A stretch of DNA of 64,000 nucleotides from Nevskia sp. (GTDB lineage: Bacteria > Pseudomonadota > Gammaproteobacteria > Nevskiales > Nevskiaceae), in the NCBI GenBank assembly GCA_031291075.1, contig JARLJS010000006.1, positions 1 through 64,000 of the forward strand, in the 5' to 3' direction. The translations under genes were made by a program, and so were the position numbers. The first letter of the stretch is position 1, and each line of letters opens with the position of its first letter. Below are positions 35,409-41,726 of this stretch, piece after piece. Under the pieces are notes generated by a model. It saw nothing but the letters and a program-made list of their open reading frames with translations, made no database searches and was not told the DNA's origin.

Positions 35409-36311
35409 ATGGAATTCCTGAGGACGCCTGACGAACGTTTCCACAATCTGCCGGGGTTTGCGTACCCGCCGCACTACGCGACGGTGGACGATACCGAGGG
35501 CGGCACGCTGCGCATGCATTACGTGGACGAGGGGCCGCGCGAGGCGCCGGTGGTGCTGATGCTGCACGGCGAGCCGTCGTGGAGCTTTCTCTATCGCAAG
35601 GTGATGGGGCCGGTGCTGGCGGCGGGCCACCGCGTGGTGGCGCCGGACCTGGTCGGCTTCGGCCGCTCGGACAAGCCGACGCGGCGCGCGGATTACACCT
35701 ACCAGCGGCACGTGGACTGGGTGCGTTCGCTGCTGCAGCAGCTGCGGCTGCGCGACATCACGCTGCTGTGCCAGGACTGGGGCGGGCTGATCGGGCTGCG
35801 GCTGGTGGGCGAGCACCCGGACTGGTTCGCGCGGGTGGTGGCGGCCAACACCATGCTGCCGACCGGCGACCACGATCCGGGCAAGGCCTTCCTGGCCTGG
35901 CAGAACTTTTCGCAGACCACGCCGGTGTTCGACGTGGGCAAGATCGTCAAGGGCGGCTGCGCCACGCCGATGTCGCCGGAGGTGATGGCGGCGTACGACG
36001 CGCCGTTCCCGGACGAGCGCTACAAGGAAGGCGCGCGGCAGTTCCCGCTGCTGGTGCCGGTGCGGCCGGACGACCCGGCCGCCGCGCCGAACCGCAAGGC
36101 CTGGGAGACGCTGCGGCAGTTCGACAAGCCCTTCCTCACCGCCTTCAGCGACAAGGACCCGATCACCGGCGCGGCGGCGCCGGTGCTGCGCAAATTGATC
36201 CCGGGCTGCAAGGACCAGCCGCACGTGACCATCGAGAACGGCGGGCACTTTTTGCAGGAGGACCAGGGGGAGCGGTTGGGGGAGGTGGTGGTGGGGTTTG
36301 TGGGGCGGTGA
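35409..36311 (+). CDS. dhmA: Haloalkane dehalogenase, subfamily HLD-I
   Basis: 300 aa, alpha/beta hydrolase that cleaves carbon-halogen bonds to alcohol and halide. Oxyanion motif HGEPSW (residues 53-58); nucleophile D123 with halide-binding W124 (CQDWGG); second halide-binding W164 in the cap (AFLAWQNF); acid D250 (SDKDP); base H280 (GGHFLQED). This arrangement is that of DhlA/DhmA-type enzymes. No halo-acid dehalogenase or alcohol dehydrogenase gene is adjacent. A REP copy lies directly downstream. Confidence 0.9.
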   Translation: MEFLRTPDERFHNLPGFAYPPHYATVDDTEGGTLRMHYVDEGPREAPVVLMLHGEPSWSFLYRKVMGPVLAAGHRVVAPDLVGFGRSDKPTRRADYTYQRHVDWVRSLLQQLRLRDITLLCQDWGGLIGLRLVGEHPDWFARVVAANTMLPTGDHDPGKAFLAWQNFSQTTPVFDVGKIVKGGCATPMSPEVMAAYDAPFPDERYKEGARQFPLLVPVRPDDPAAAPNRKAWETLRQFDKPFLTAFSDKDPITGAAAPVLRKLIPGCKDQPHVTIENGGHFLQEDQGERLGEVVVGFVGR

Positions 36312-36345
36312 GGGGGACGGCTGGCTGTGGCGGAGTTGCGCGGAA

Positions 36346-36377
36346 GGCGGATTACGCTCCTGCGGAGCTAATCCGCC
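36346..36377 (-). repeat. REP palindrome, long form, in a 72-bp repeat
   Basis: Embedded in a longer stretch (about 36315-36386) that is almost identical to 38647-38722, starting GACGGCTGGCTGTGGCGGAG. The pair looks like a recent duplication. Confidence 0.75.
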
Positions 36378-36410
36378 CTACGGGCTGATGGAAAGAGGAT
36401 CATATTGGGA

Positions 36411-36776
36411 ATGAAAGAAAGCATTGACGAAGTTGTAAGAGCGGCGGCGGCGCTACCCCTTTACGATGCTGCTTACAAACTCTGGACATCCAGGCGCGAA
36501 TACTTGAAGTTGGGGGGGGCGGCAATACCAGGCGGGAAGATATTTGAAATTCTTCAAGCGGCGCATCCCGAGGTTTCGGACGCCGCCCTTAAGGCGGCAA
36601 TTCAAAGCGCAGCCGATTTCGAAATTGCTTGCACCAGCAGTTTCAAGTACACAGATGGTGGCAATCTCGGCCGAGACGCCGATTGGGCGATCGCGCTTGC
36701 AAGGGTGACGTATCCTCAATTTCAGGAGAATACGTATCGGCTTGCTTCGTTTGCGCTGGCCTTGGCTATGCGTTAG
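36411..36776 (+). CDS. Hypothetical protein between REP elements
   Basis: 121 aa, helical, soluble (MKESIDEVVRAAAALPLYDA, then AAIQSAADFEIACTSSFKYT). No family is recognised. It is bounded by REP copies at 36346 and 36782 and is less G+C-rich than flanking genes, so it may have been acquired. GGGA sits just before the ATG; a TTG at 36405 is in frame. Confidence 0.5.
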   Translation: MKESIDEVVRAAAALPLYDAAYKLWTSRREYLKLGGAAIPGGKIFEILQAAHPEVSDAALKAAIQSAADFEIACTSSFKYTDGGNLGRDADWAIALARVTYPQFQENTYRLASFALALAMR

Positions 36777-36781
36777 TACAT

Positions 36782-36812
36782 GTAGGGCGGATTAGCGCCA
36801 GCGTAATCCGCC
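36782..36812 (+). repeat. REP palindrome, short form, left flank of the RAYT gene
   Basis: GTAG then a 27-bp palindrome with arms GGCGGATTA / TAATCCGCC. It is in inverse orientation to the copy at 37392-37423 on the other side of the transposase. Confidence 0.8.
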
Positions 36813-36828
36813 TTCCGCGTGCCCAACG

Positions 36829-37356
36829 TCACTCGTAGTCGAGCGTTCTGATCGCGGGCGCGGCGCCCCAATCGAGGGGCAGCAGGCCATCGGCGACAAA
36901 GCGGTGGAAGCTGGAATGCTGCCAGTCGGCGGCGCGCCGGGCGTATCCGTGTTTGACCGGGTTGAAATGGATGTAGTCCACGTGCGCGGCATGGTCGGCC
37001 TCGTCGCGGATGGTGTGTTCCCAGAAGCGCCGTTGCCAGATGGCGCGCTCGCCCTTTGCGGCGCGCGTGGTCGACAGCCGTTCCACGGCGGGCAGGCTCT
37101 TGGCGAAGCGGGTCTTGATCAGGCGCCAGCGTGTCGGGAAATCGGGGTCGTCCGGCGGCAGGGTCCAGATGCAGTGCAGGTGATCCGGCAGCACGACGAT
37201 GGCGTCGATGCGGAACGGCCGCGTGGCGCGCACCGCGCGAAACGCTTCCCGCAGATCCTCGATGCGCTCGACCAGCAGGCCGCGCCGGCGCTCCAGCAGG
37301 GCGGCGGTGAAGAAGAAGGTTCCGCCGGGGACGTGGCTGCGGATGTAGTGGGGCAT
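36829..37356 (-). CDS. REP-associated tyrosine transposase (RAYT)
   Basis: 175 aa. A Y1 HUH-type single-strand transposase: N-terminal PHYIRSHVPGGTFFFTAALL, metal motif H-L-H in VVLPDHLHCIW, a conserved REP-recognition segment (WQRRFWEHTIRDEADHAAHV), and the Tyr-containing VDYIHFNPVKHGYARRAADW. RAYTs bind and move short GTAG-prefixed palindromes. Here the gene lies between two inverted copies of just such a palindrome, the classical REPtron layout. The start at 37356 matches the family N-terminus. Confidence 0.92.
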   Translation of the reverse strand: MPHYIRSHVPGGTFFFTAALLERRRGLLVERIEDLREAFRAVRATRPFRIDAIVVLPDHLHCIWTLPPDDPDFPTRWRLIKTRFAKSLPAVERLSTTRAAKGERAIWQRRFWEHTIRDEADHAAHVDYIHFNPVKHGYARRAADWQHSSFHRFVADGLLPLDWGAAPAIRTLDYE

Positions 37357-37391
37357 CGCGGCAGTTTGCCGGCGGTGGCGCCTGCGCGGAA

Positions 37392-37423
37392 GGCGGATTA
37401 CGCTCCTGCGGAGCTAATCCGCC
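37392..37423 (-). repeat. REP palindrome, long form, right flank of the RAYT gene
   Basis: 32-bp palindrome 36 bp upstream of the RAYT start. It is followed by GTACG, a variant of the usual CTACG (GTAC instead of GTAG on the minus strand). Confidence 0.8.
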
Positions 37424-37445
37424 GTACGTGCTACGTGCTGGGAGC

Positions 37446-38408
37446 TCATTCGCCGCTCAGGCAACCCTTCTGGCCGTCTTTGTTGGGATAACCGGTGCCG
37501 GAGTTGTAAGCCCGGTTGGACCATTCGCCCTGGACTTTCCACTGCGAGCCATTGGTGAAGGTGACCAGCGGGACGTCGAAGGTGTGGGCGCACAGGTCGC
37601 CCACTTCCTTGCCGGAGGTGTTGTTGTACCAGCCGTCGCCGTGATAGGGGTCGGTGCGGGCTTCCGACAGTTCGTGGGCGGAGGAGTTGCCCAGGTCGGA
37701 CAGGCCCGGGGAATGCAGTCCGGAGGTGTCGTGGTTGGAGCAGCCGTCGTCGCCGTCCGGGTCGAAGAAGTAGCTGAAGGTCACTTCCGTGCCGCCGCAG
37801 GTGCCGCTGGCGTGCCAGGCGCAATAGCCCGCGTTGCCGCGCTTGTAGTCGGTATAGACGGGGTAGTAGCCGACGCGCTTGCTATGGGTGGGGGGATTGA
37901 TGTGCTCGCCGGCGATGACCTTGCAGACTTCGGCCAGGATGGCTTTGCCGTTGTCGCCGCTTATGGATGCGCTGCCGTCGATGTAGTGGGTGCCATAGGC
38001 GACGGTGGCGCTGACGGCGCCGTTGGTGCCGGTGTACTCGGTGACGGTCTTCGCGTAGTTGGAGCCGCCGAAGCCTTCGTAGTAGGTGTCGATTCCGCTG
38101 AACTTGTCGCCTTTGTAGCCCGGCCAGGATTTGCCCCAGAAGATGGCGTCGACGCGGGTCGAGATCAGGATCGGGCCGCCGTGGTAGTCGACGTTCGGAC
38201 TGGCGCCGGCGGCGTTCGGCAGCTTGGCATGGATCGCGGCCCGCAACTCGTCGCCTTGCCGATCGTTCGAATAGACGTAGCCGTGCGGGTCGGAGGTGAG
38301 CTGCGCCCAGCCCCTGGGCAGCCCCACGTCCTCGCTTTCGTCGGCAAGGGCCGGGAGCGCGGCGGCCGCAGAGATGCCTGCCAATAGGGCGAGTGCAAGG
38401 TTGTTCAT
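37446..38408 (-). CDS. EXORDIUM/phosphate-induced-like secreted protein
   Basis: 320 aa. Signal peptide (ALALLAGISAAAALPALA). The mature part has VDYHGGPILISTRVDAIFWG, TVTEYTGTNG and SSAHELSEARTDPYHGDGWY, a pattern like bacterial homologues of plant EXORDIUM (PHI-1) proteins, in which a 'HE-x-x-EA-x-TDP' segment is conserved. His and Glu there suggest metal binding; catalysis is unproven. Six or so Cys in the second half may pair. GGAGGAGG lies 5 nt before the ATG. Confidence 0.7.
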   Translation of the reverse strand: MNNLALALLAGISAAAALPALADESEDVGLPRGWAQLTSDPHGYVYSNDRQGDELRAAIHAKLPNAAGASPNVDYHGGPILISTRVDAIFWGKSWPGYKGDKFSGIDTYYEGFGGSNYAKTVTEYTGTNGAVSATVAYGTHYIDGSASISGDNGKAILAEVCKVIAGEHINPPTHSKRVGYYPVYTDYKRGNAGYCAWHASGTCGGTEVTFSYFFDPDGDDGCSNHDTSGLHSPGLSDLGNSSAHELSEARTDPYHGDGWYNNTSGKEVGDLCAHTFDVPLVTFTNGSQWKVQGEWSNRAYNSGTGYPNKDGQKGCLSGE

Positions 38409-38549
38409 GCTGCCTCCTCCGGAAACTTGTTGATGGAATATTTGATTCGTTCCGCCGAGCATACGGGGGTCCGCCGGGGAGTTTCGTTGGCGGCTGCGCC
38501 ACCATCGCGATGTCACGATGCACACTGTGTGTTGCGTCACAGTCAGCGC

Positions 38550-38604
38550 GCTCGGGTGTCAATGGGGGATCTGGTTCAAATGCGGCCGCTGGTCAGGCCG
38601 ACGG
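38550..38604 (+). repeat. Direct repeat, copy 1
   Basis: GTCAATGGGGGATCTGGTTC and the following CTGGTCAGGCCGACG match copy 2 with a 3-bp indel and several substitutions. Confidence 0.65.
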
Positions 38605-38679
38605 GACTACATGACCTCATGAGCTGGTTTGTGCGGAAGGGGTGAGGCGGACGGCTGGCTGTGGCGGAGTTGCGCGGAA

Positions 38680-38711
38680 GGCGGATTACGCTCCTGCGGA
38701 GCTAATCCGCC
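38680..38711 (-). repeat. REP palindrome, long form, between direct repeats
   Basis: Part of the 72-bp segment shared with 36315-36386. The direct repeats at 38550 and 38731 bracket it. Confidence 0.75.
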
Positions 38712-38730
38712 CTACGGGCTTTGCGTCGCT

Positions 38731-38788
38731 GCTCGGACGTCAATGGGGGATCCGGTTCAAATTCGTCCATCGCTGGTCAGACCGACGC
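38731..38788 (+). repeat. Direct repeat, copy 2 (overlaps the end of brnA)
   Basis: GTCAATGGGGGATCCGGTTC then CGCTGGTCAGACCGACGC. The last 12 bp include the brnA stop codon, so copy 1 is probably a displaced fragment of this region. Confidence 0.65.
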
Positions 38789-39028
38789 ATCCCTGAACGC
38801 CCTCAATACTGCATTGATGCGCGTTTGGTAGCCGGGACCCTGCTGCTTGAACCACTCGAGGACGTCCTGGTCGACCCGCAATGAGACGGAGGCCTTGGGC
38901 GGCACCGGCTGGAGCCCGCGGCGCACGACGCCGCGGACGATGTGGCGAATGCTTGCCTCCGGGTGTTCCGCGGTGGGTGCGGCCGATGTTGCGCTCTTGA
39001 GACGGGACCAGTCAGTCCTGGATTTCAT
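38777..39028 (-). CDS. brnA: BrnA-family antitoxin
   Basis: 83 aa from the chosen start (MKSRTDWSRLKSATSAAPTA). The C-terminal ribbon-helix-helix segment is typical of BrnA: SVSLRVDQDVLEWFKQQGPG, YQTRINAVLRAF. BrnA neutralises the BrnT RNase-like toxin and represses the operon. The ATG at 39028 overlaps the brnT stop by 17 bp; an upstream Met at 39088 would overlap brnT by 77 bp and add a Ser/Lys-rich leader not typical of the family. Confidence 0.88.
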   Translation of the reverse strand: MKSRTDWSRLKSATSAAPTAEHPEASIRHIVRGVVRRGLQPVPPKASVSLRVDQDVLEWFKQQGPGYQTRINAVLRAFRDASV

Positions 39029-39287
39029 GGAAGTAGATTTCGGCTTCGCGCTTCGTGGCTTGGCGGAATGAGATGATGCGGATTTCATGCGCGCTCTCCG
39101 TATGGACTATTGAAACAGGTATGCCTGCGAGCAGGCCGAGGGTGACAAAGCGTTGCTCGCCGTAGGAGAAGCGGTCATCTTCGAATGTGAATGTCGCCCC
39201 TGCAAAGACCGCTGGCGCATCAACGAAATCGAGCCGGTGCTGCTTCAGGTTGAGCGCACGTTTCCGGCTCGACCAGGTGAACTCCGT
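39012..39287 (-). CDS. brnT: BrnT-family toxin with non-canonical ACG start
   Basis: 91 aa reading EFTWSSRKRALNLKQHRLDF after the first codon, then VDAPAVFAGATFTFEDDRFS, YGEQRFVTLGLLAGIPVSIV, HTESAHEIRIISFRQATKRE and AEIYFHEIQD. This is a complete BrnT ribonuclease-like toxin. The frame is intact from 39287 to the stop at 39012, but the position where Met is expected reads ACG, and no ATG, GTG or TTG exists in frame between the nearest upstream stop region and the conserved core. Translation would need ACG initiation, or the toxin is silenced by a T-to-C change. Confidence 0.8.
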   Translation of the reverse strand, partial: TEFTWSSRKRALNLKQHRLDFVDAPAVFAGATFTFEDDRFSYGEQRFVTLGLLAGIPVSIVHTESAHEIRIISFRQATKREAEIYFHEIQD

Positions 39288-39293
39288 GCACGG

Positions 39294-39307
39294 ACTGTAT
39301 ATACAGT
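39294..39307. promoter_or_regulatory. Perfect palindrome upstream of brnTA
   Basis: ACTGTATATACAGT, 7 bp before the brnT start. It is the likely operator or core promoter for BrnA autorepression. Spacing between CTGT and ACAG is 4 bp, too short for a LexA box. Confidence 0.5.
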
Positions 39308-39480
39308 ATGTAGATGCGTCAAGAATGCTTTACCCGCTCCGCGCAGGCACCGCGTGGGCACGCTTGTGAATGTCGTCCGAGGATACGAGTCCTGGGGGTA
39401 GGAGCCAAGCGTGCGCATCGCACATCCCGGCGATGAAGGAGAAGGAGTCGCGGAAACGTGGCGGCGGCGCCTGCGCGGAA

Positions 39481-39512
39481 GGCGGACTACGCTCCTGCGG
39501 AGCTAATCCGCC
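39481..39512 (-). repeat. REP palindrome, long form
   Basis: One mismatch in the left arm (GGCGGACTA). Lies 30 bp beyond the stop of the small lipoprotein gene. Confidence 0.7.
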
Positions 39513-39541
39513 CTACGGGTTATGGGGTACGGGTTATGGGC

Positions 39542-39760
39542 TCAGCGGCAAACGGATGCGGCGTGTTCTCGCATGTGGATGCATTGCTCCGTCGTCACGA
39601 AGGCGGAGCGCGGTACTGGTACTCCCCCTTTGAAGCAATATTCGTCCTGGGTGGCTATCGCCTCTTTGCACATAGCCAAGGACTGATCGTCCGCCGGCAG
39701 CGATGAGCAGCCCGCGCTTACACAAAGCAGAATGAGCGAGAGGATGCGATAAGCGGACAT
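39542..39760 (-). CDS. Small lipoprotein
   Basis: 72 aa. MSAYRILSLILLCVSAGCSS is a lipoprotein signal (Cys near 18). The mature 55 residues have four further Cys (AMCKEA, EYCFKGG, EQCIHM, ASVCR) and no known domain. The ATG at 39760 best frames the signal; two more Met lie just upstream. Nothing ties it to brnTA or to the phage cassette. Confidence 0.55.
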   Translation of the reverse strand: MSAYRILSLILLCVSAGCSSLPADDQSLAMCKEAIATQDEYCFKGGVPVPRSAFVTTEQCIHMREHAASVCR

Positions 39761-39839
39761 GCGAGGCATGCTCGCCTGGGCGGTCAGGCATGTCAACTTC
39801 AAACCGGGGCACTAGAGCATTTTCTCTTTACGTGCACAC

Positions 39840-39968
39840 ATCTTCCCCTCTCCCGCGTGCGGGAGAGGGTGGCCCGCAGGGCCGGGAGAGGGGCTTTGCG
39901 TCCGGCCAAAAGCCCCTCTCCCCTACCCCTCTCCCCTACCCCTCTCCCGCAAGCGGGAGAGGGGGAAC
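39840..39968. repeat. Family C array (CCCTCTCCC / GGGAGAGGG)
   Basis: Three to four hairpin units, for example TCTCCCGCGTGCGGGAGAGG and CTCCCGCAAGCGGGAGAGG, with CCCCTACCCCTCTCC tandem pieces between. Related copies occur at 51588, 52320, 58654, 60236 and 63472. Confidence 0.7.
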
Positions 39969-40021
39969 AAACATGTATGCATCTGAACTAAAGACGCCCT
40001 AGCGCATGCGGGAATGACGGC

Positions 40022-40759
40022 CTACAACCCGCCGCGCCCGCTCTTGTCGCGCACGCGGCCGATGATGGTGATCTGGTCGGCGACCTGGTCGGCCGGGACG
40101 GTGTCGTCGGGGTAGTCGTCGCGGTTGATGCTGCGCAGGACGAGGGAGCCGTCGGCCTTGGGGATGAGTTTTTTCACCTTGAGCTGGTCGCCGTGGCGGA
40201 AGACGTAGACCTGGCCTTCGCGGACGGAGGTCTCTTCCAGGTTCACCAGGATGGAGTCGCCGGGGAAGAGCAGGGGTTCCATGCTGTTGCCGGTGACGCG
40301 GAAGCGCTTGGCCTTCTTGGGGTTGATGCGTTCCTTCTGGAACCAGGACAGGCGGTACGTCGCCGGCTCGCTGTCGCTGATGGCTTCGTAGCTGACGGCG
40401 TACTGGCCGTTGCCGCCGCTGAAGCGGACGCGGTCCTCGGGGATGCGGATCTCGTCGTCGCGGGCGGGGTCGTCGGGGTGGAAGCCGCGCACGAGCGGTG
40501 AGCTCCAGTCGGTGCCGGCGTCGATGTCGTCGTTGGTGAGGTAGTCCTCGAAGGGGGCGCCGGTCTTTTTGGCGATCTGCTTGAGCTGGTCGATGGAGGG
40601 GCGGGTGCGCTTCTCCGGCCGCGGGCTTTCCCACTGGGAGACGGCTTCGCGGGTGATGCCGAACAGGTTGGCGATGTCCTGCTGGGTGAGCTGGGCGCGG
40701 GTGCGGGCCTCGCGCAGGCGCTGCCAGAGTTCGGACTTCTTTTTGGGGGTTTTGTTCAT
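40022..40759 (-). CDS. Phage CI/LexA-type repressor (XRE + S24 peptidase)
   Basis: 245 aa. An XRE HTH (residues 20-45: QLTQQDIANLFGITREAVSQ) is joined by a linker to an S24/LexA peptidase domain: catalytic Ser159 (TGNSMEPLLFPGDSILVN) and Lys in QLKVKKL (194-197). Ala81-Gly82 in the linker (DIDAGTDW) fits the RecA-assisted self-cleavage site of LexA and lambda CI, so induction by DNA damage is plausible. No Shine-Dalgarno precedes the ATG, so the mRNA may be leaderless, as for lambda cI from PRM. It is divergent from the replication gene at 40875, with three operators between. Confidence 0.9.
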   Translation of the reverse strand: MNKTPKKKSELWQRLREARTRAQLTQQDIANLFGITREAVSQWESPRPEKRTRPSIDQLKQIAKKTGAPFEDYLTNDDIDAGTDWSSPLVRGFHPDDPARDDEIRIPEDRVRFSGGNGQYAVSYEAISDSEPATYRLSWFQKERINPKKAKRFRVTGNSMEPLLFPGDSILVNLEETSVREGQVYVFRHGDQLKVKKLIPKADGSLVLRSINRDDYPDDTVPADQVADQITIIGRVRDKSGRGGL

Positions 40760-40770
40760 GGCTTGACTAT

Positions 40771-40834
40771 GTAAGACGACCTTACGTCTGTCCAGTAAGT
40801 CAAGCTTGACCAATATGTAAGCAGCACTTACCAT
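40771..40834 (+). promoter_or_regulatory. Three-operator switch region of the phage-type repressor
   Basis: Three 15-bp dyads of form GTAAG-N5-CTTAC: GTAAGACGACCTTAC (40771-40785), GTAAGTCAAGCTTGA (40795-40809, right arm imperfect) and GTAAGCAGCACTTAC (40817-40831). Centres are 24 and 22 bp apart, as in lambda-like right operators. A rightward promoter TTGACC (40806-40811), 17 bp, TACCAT (40829-40834) has the third operator between its boxes. The palindrome GTCAAGCTTGAC (40799-40810) gives TTGAC on both strands, so -35 boxes may overlap back to back. Confidence 0.75.
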
Positions 40835-40874
40835 GCTTCCGCATGACCAAGGCGGAACGTAAGGACTGAAGACC

Positions 40875-41726
40875 ATGGATTTCTACAAGCGTTATCCGGC
40901 GGACTACGGCAAGAAGACGCGGCACCTGTCGCTGCAGGAGCACGGGGCGTATGCGCTGCTGCTGGACTGGGCGTACGCGAGCGAGCTGCCGCTGCCGGAG
41001 AGTTTCGAGGCGGTGTGCCGCATCTGCAGCGCGACGACGCGGGACGACCGCAAGGTGGTGGAGTCGGTGCTGGGGCAGTTCTGGGTGAAGGGGGCGCAGG
41101 GGTGGACGCACAAGCGGGTGGTGGAGGAGATCGCCAAGGCGGACGTCAACCGCACCAACGGCATCCGCGGCGGCAGGCCAGGGATGTTCGGCGCGCGTGT
41201 TCCACGCGAAACAAAACCGGACGGGAACCCGGGCGATAACCCAAACCCGAACCGAAACGAAACCCAGAACGGAACCCAAACCCAAACCGAACCGCCAACC
41301 GGAACCGAACCCAGAACCGAACCGAACGAGGGACATACTCAGACTCTCAGACTCTCAGACTTGAAAGAACAGCGGCAAGGTGGATCGCCTGGCGGCGAAC
41401 CACCCCCGTCCGCACCGGCGGAACCGATTCCGTTCGAGCGCATCGTGGAGATCTACAACGCGACGATGACGCGGTTGCCGAAGGTGCTGGTGCTGAATGC
41501 CAGGCGGCGTCGCATCATCCAGGCTTTTTGGCAGACGGATGCGCGTTACCGCAGCCTGGAGTTCGTGCGGCAGTACTTCGAGGAATGCGAGGAGGATGCG
41601 TTTCTCAACGGCACCGGTCCCTACGGCAGCGGGCATGCGACCTGGCAGCCGGATTTCGATTACCTGCTGCGCGCCGATGTGGTGACGCGCGTCTACGAGA
41701 AGGCGATGAGCGGGGGGCGGCCGTGA
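40875..41726 (+). CDS. DUF1376 phage replication protein
   Basis: 283 aa. The N-terminal DUF1376 (YdaU-type) domain MDFYKRYPADYGKKTRHLSL, then EHGAYALLLDWAYASELPLP, is followed by a low-complexity linker (about residues 115-155) of Asn/Pro/Thr/Glu/Gln repeats and a C-terminal helical domain (RLPKVLVLNARRRRIIQAFW). In phages such proteins act like lambda O or helicase loaders. Its TGA overlaps the helicase GTG by 4 bp, so the two are coupled. Expression should be blocked by the repressor at the upstream operators. Confidence 0.85.
   Translation: MDFYKRYPADYGKKTRHLSLQEHGAYALLLDWAYASELPLPESFEAVCRICSATTRDDRKVVESVLGQFWVKGAQGWTHKRVVEEIAKADVNRTNGIRGGRPGMFGARVPRETKPDGNPGDNPNPNRNETQNGTQTQTEPPTGTEPRTEPNEGHTQTLRLSDLKEQRQGGSPGGEPPPSAPAEPIPFERIVEIYNATMTRLPKVLVLNARRRRIIQAFWQTDARYRSLEFVRQYFEECEEDAFLNGTGPYGSGHATWQPDFDYLLRADVVTRVYEKAMSGGRP
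41237..41328 (+). repeat. Imperfect hexamer repeat coding the linker
   Basis: Repeats of ACCCAA/ACCGAA units, about 15 in 92 bp, all in frame with the DUF1376 gene. Copy-number changes in multiples of three or six would alter linker length without a frameshift. Confidence 0.65.

Larger units (their letters stand above)
38409..38776. other. 368-bp gap: promoter side, diverged 55-58 bp direct repeat and a REP
   Basis: It holds the promoter region of the leftward secreted-protein gene, then a direct repeat (38550-38604 and 38731-38788) flanking a 72-bp REP-containing segment. No gene is supported. Confidence 0.6.

Noticed and set aside
39294-39307. LexA (SOS) box
   Set aside because: CTGT and ACAG are separated by 4 bp; gammaproteobacterial LexA boxes need 8.
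39153-39401. Plus-strand open frame with a Cys motif (ECECRPCKD)
   Set aside because: It lies antisense to the well-supported brnT frame and has no family pattern.
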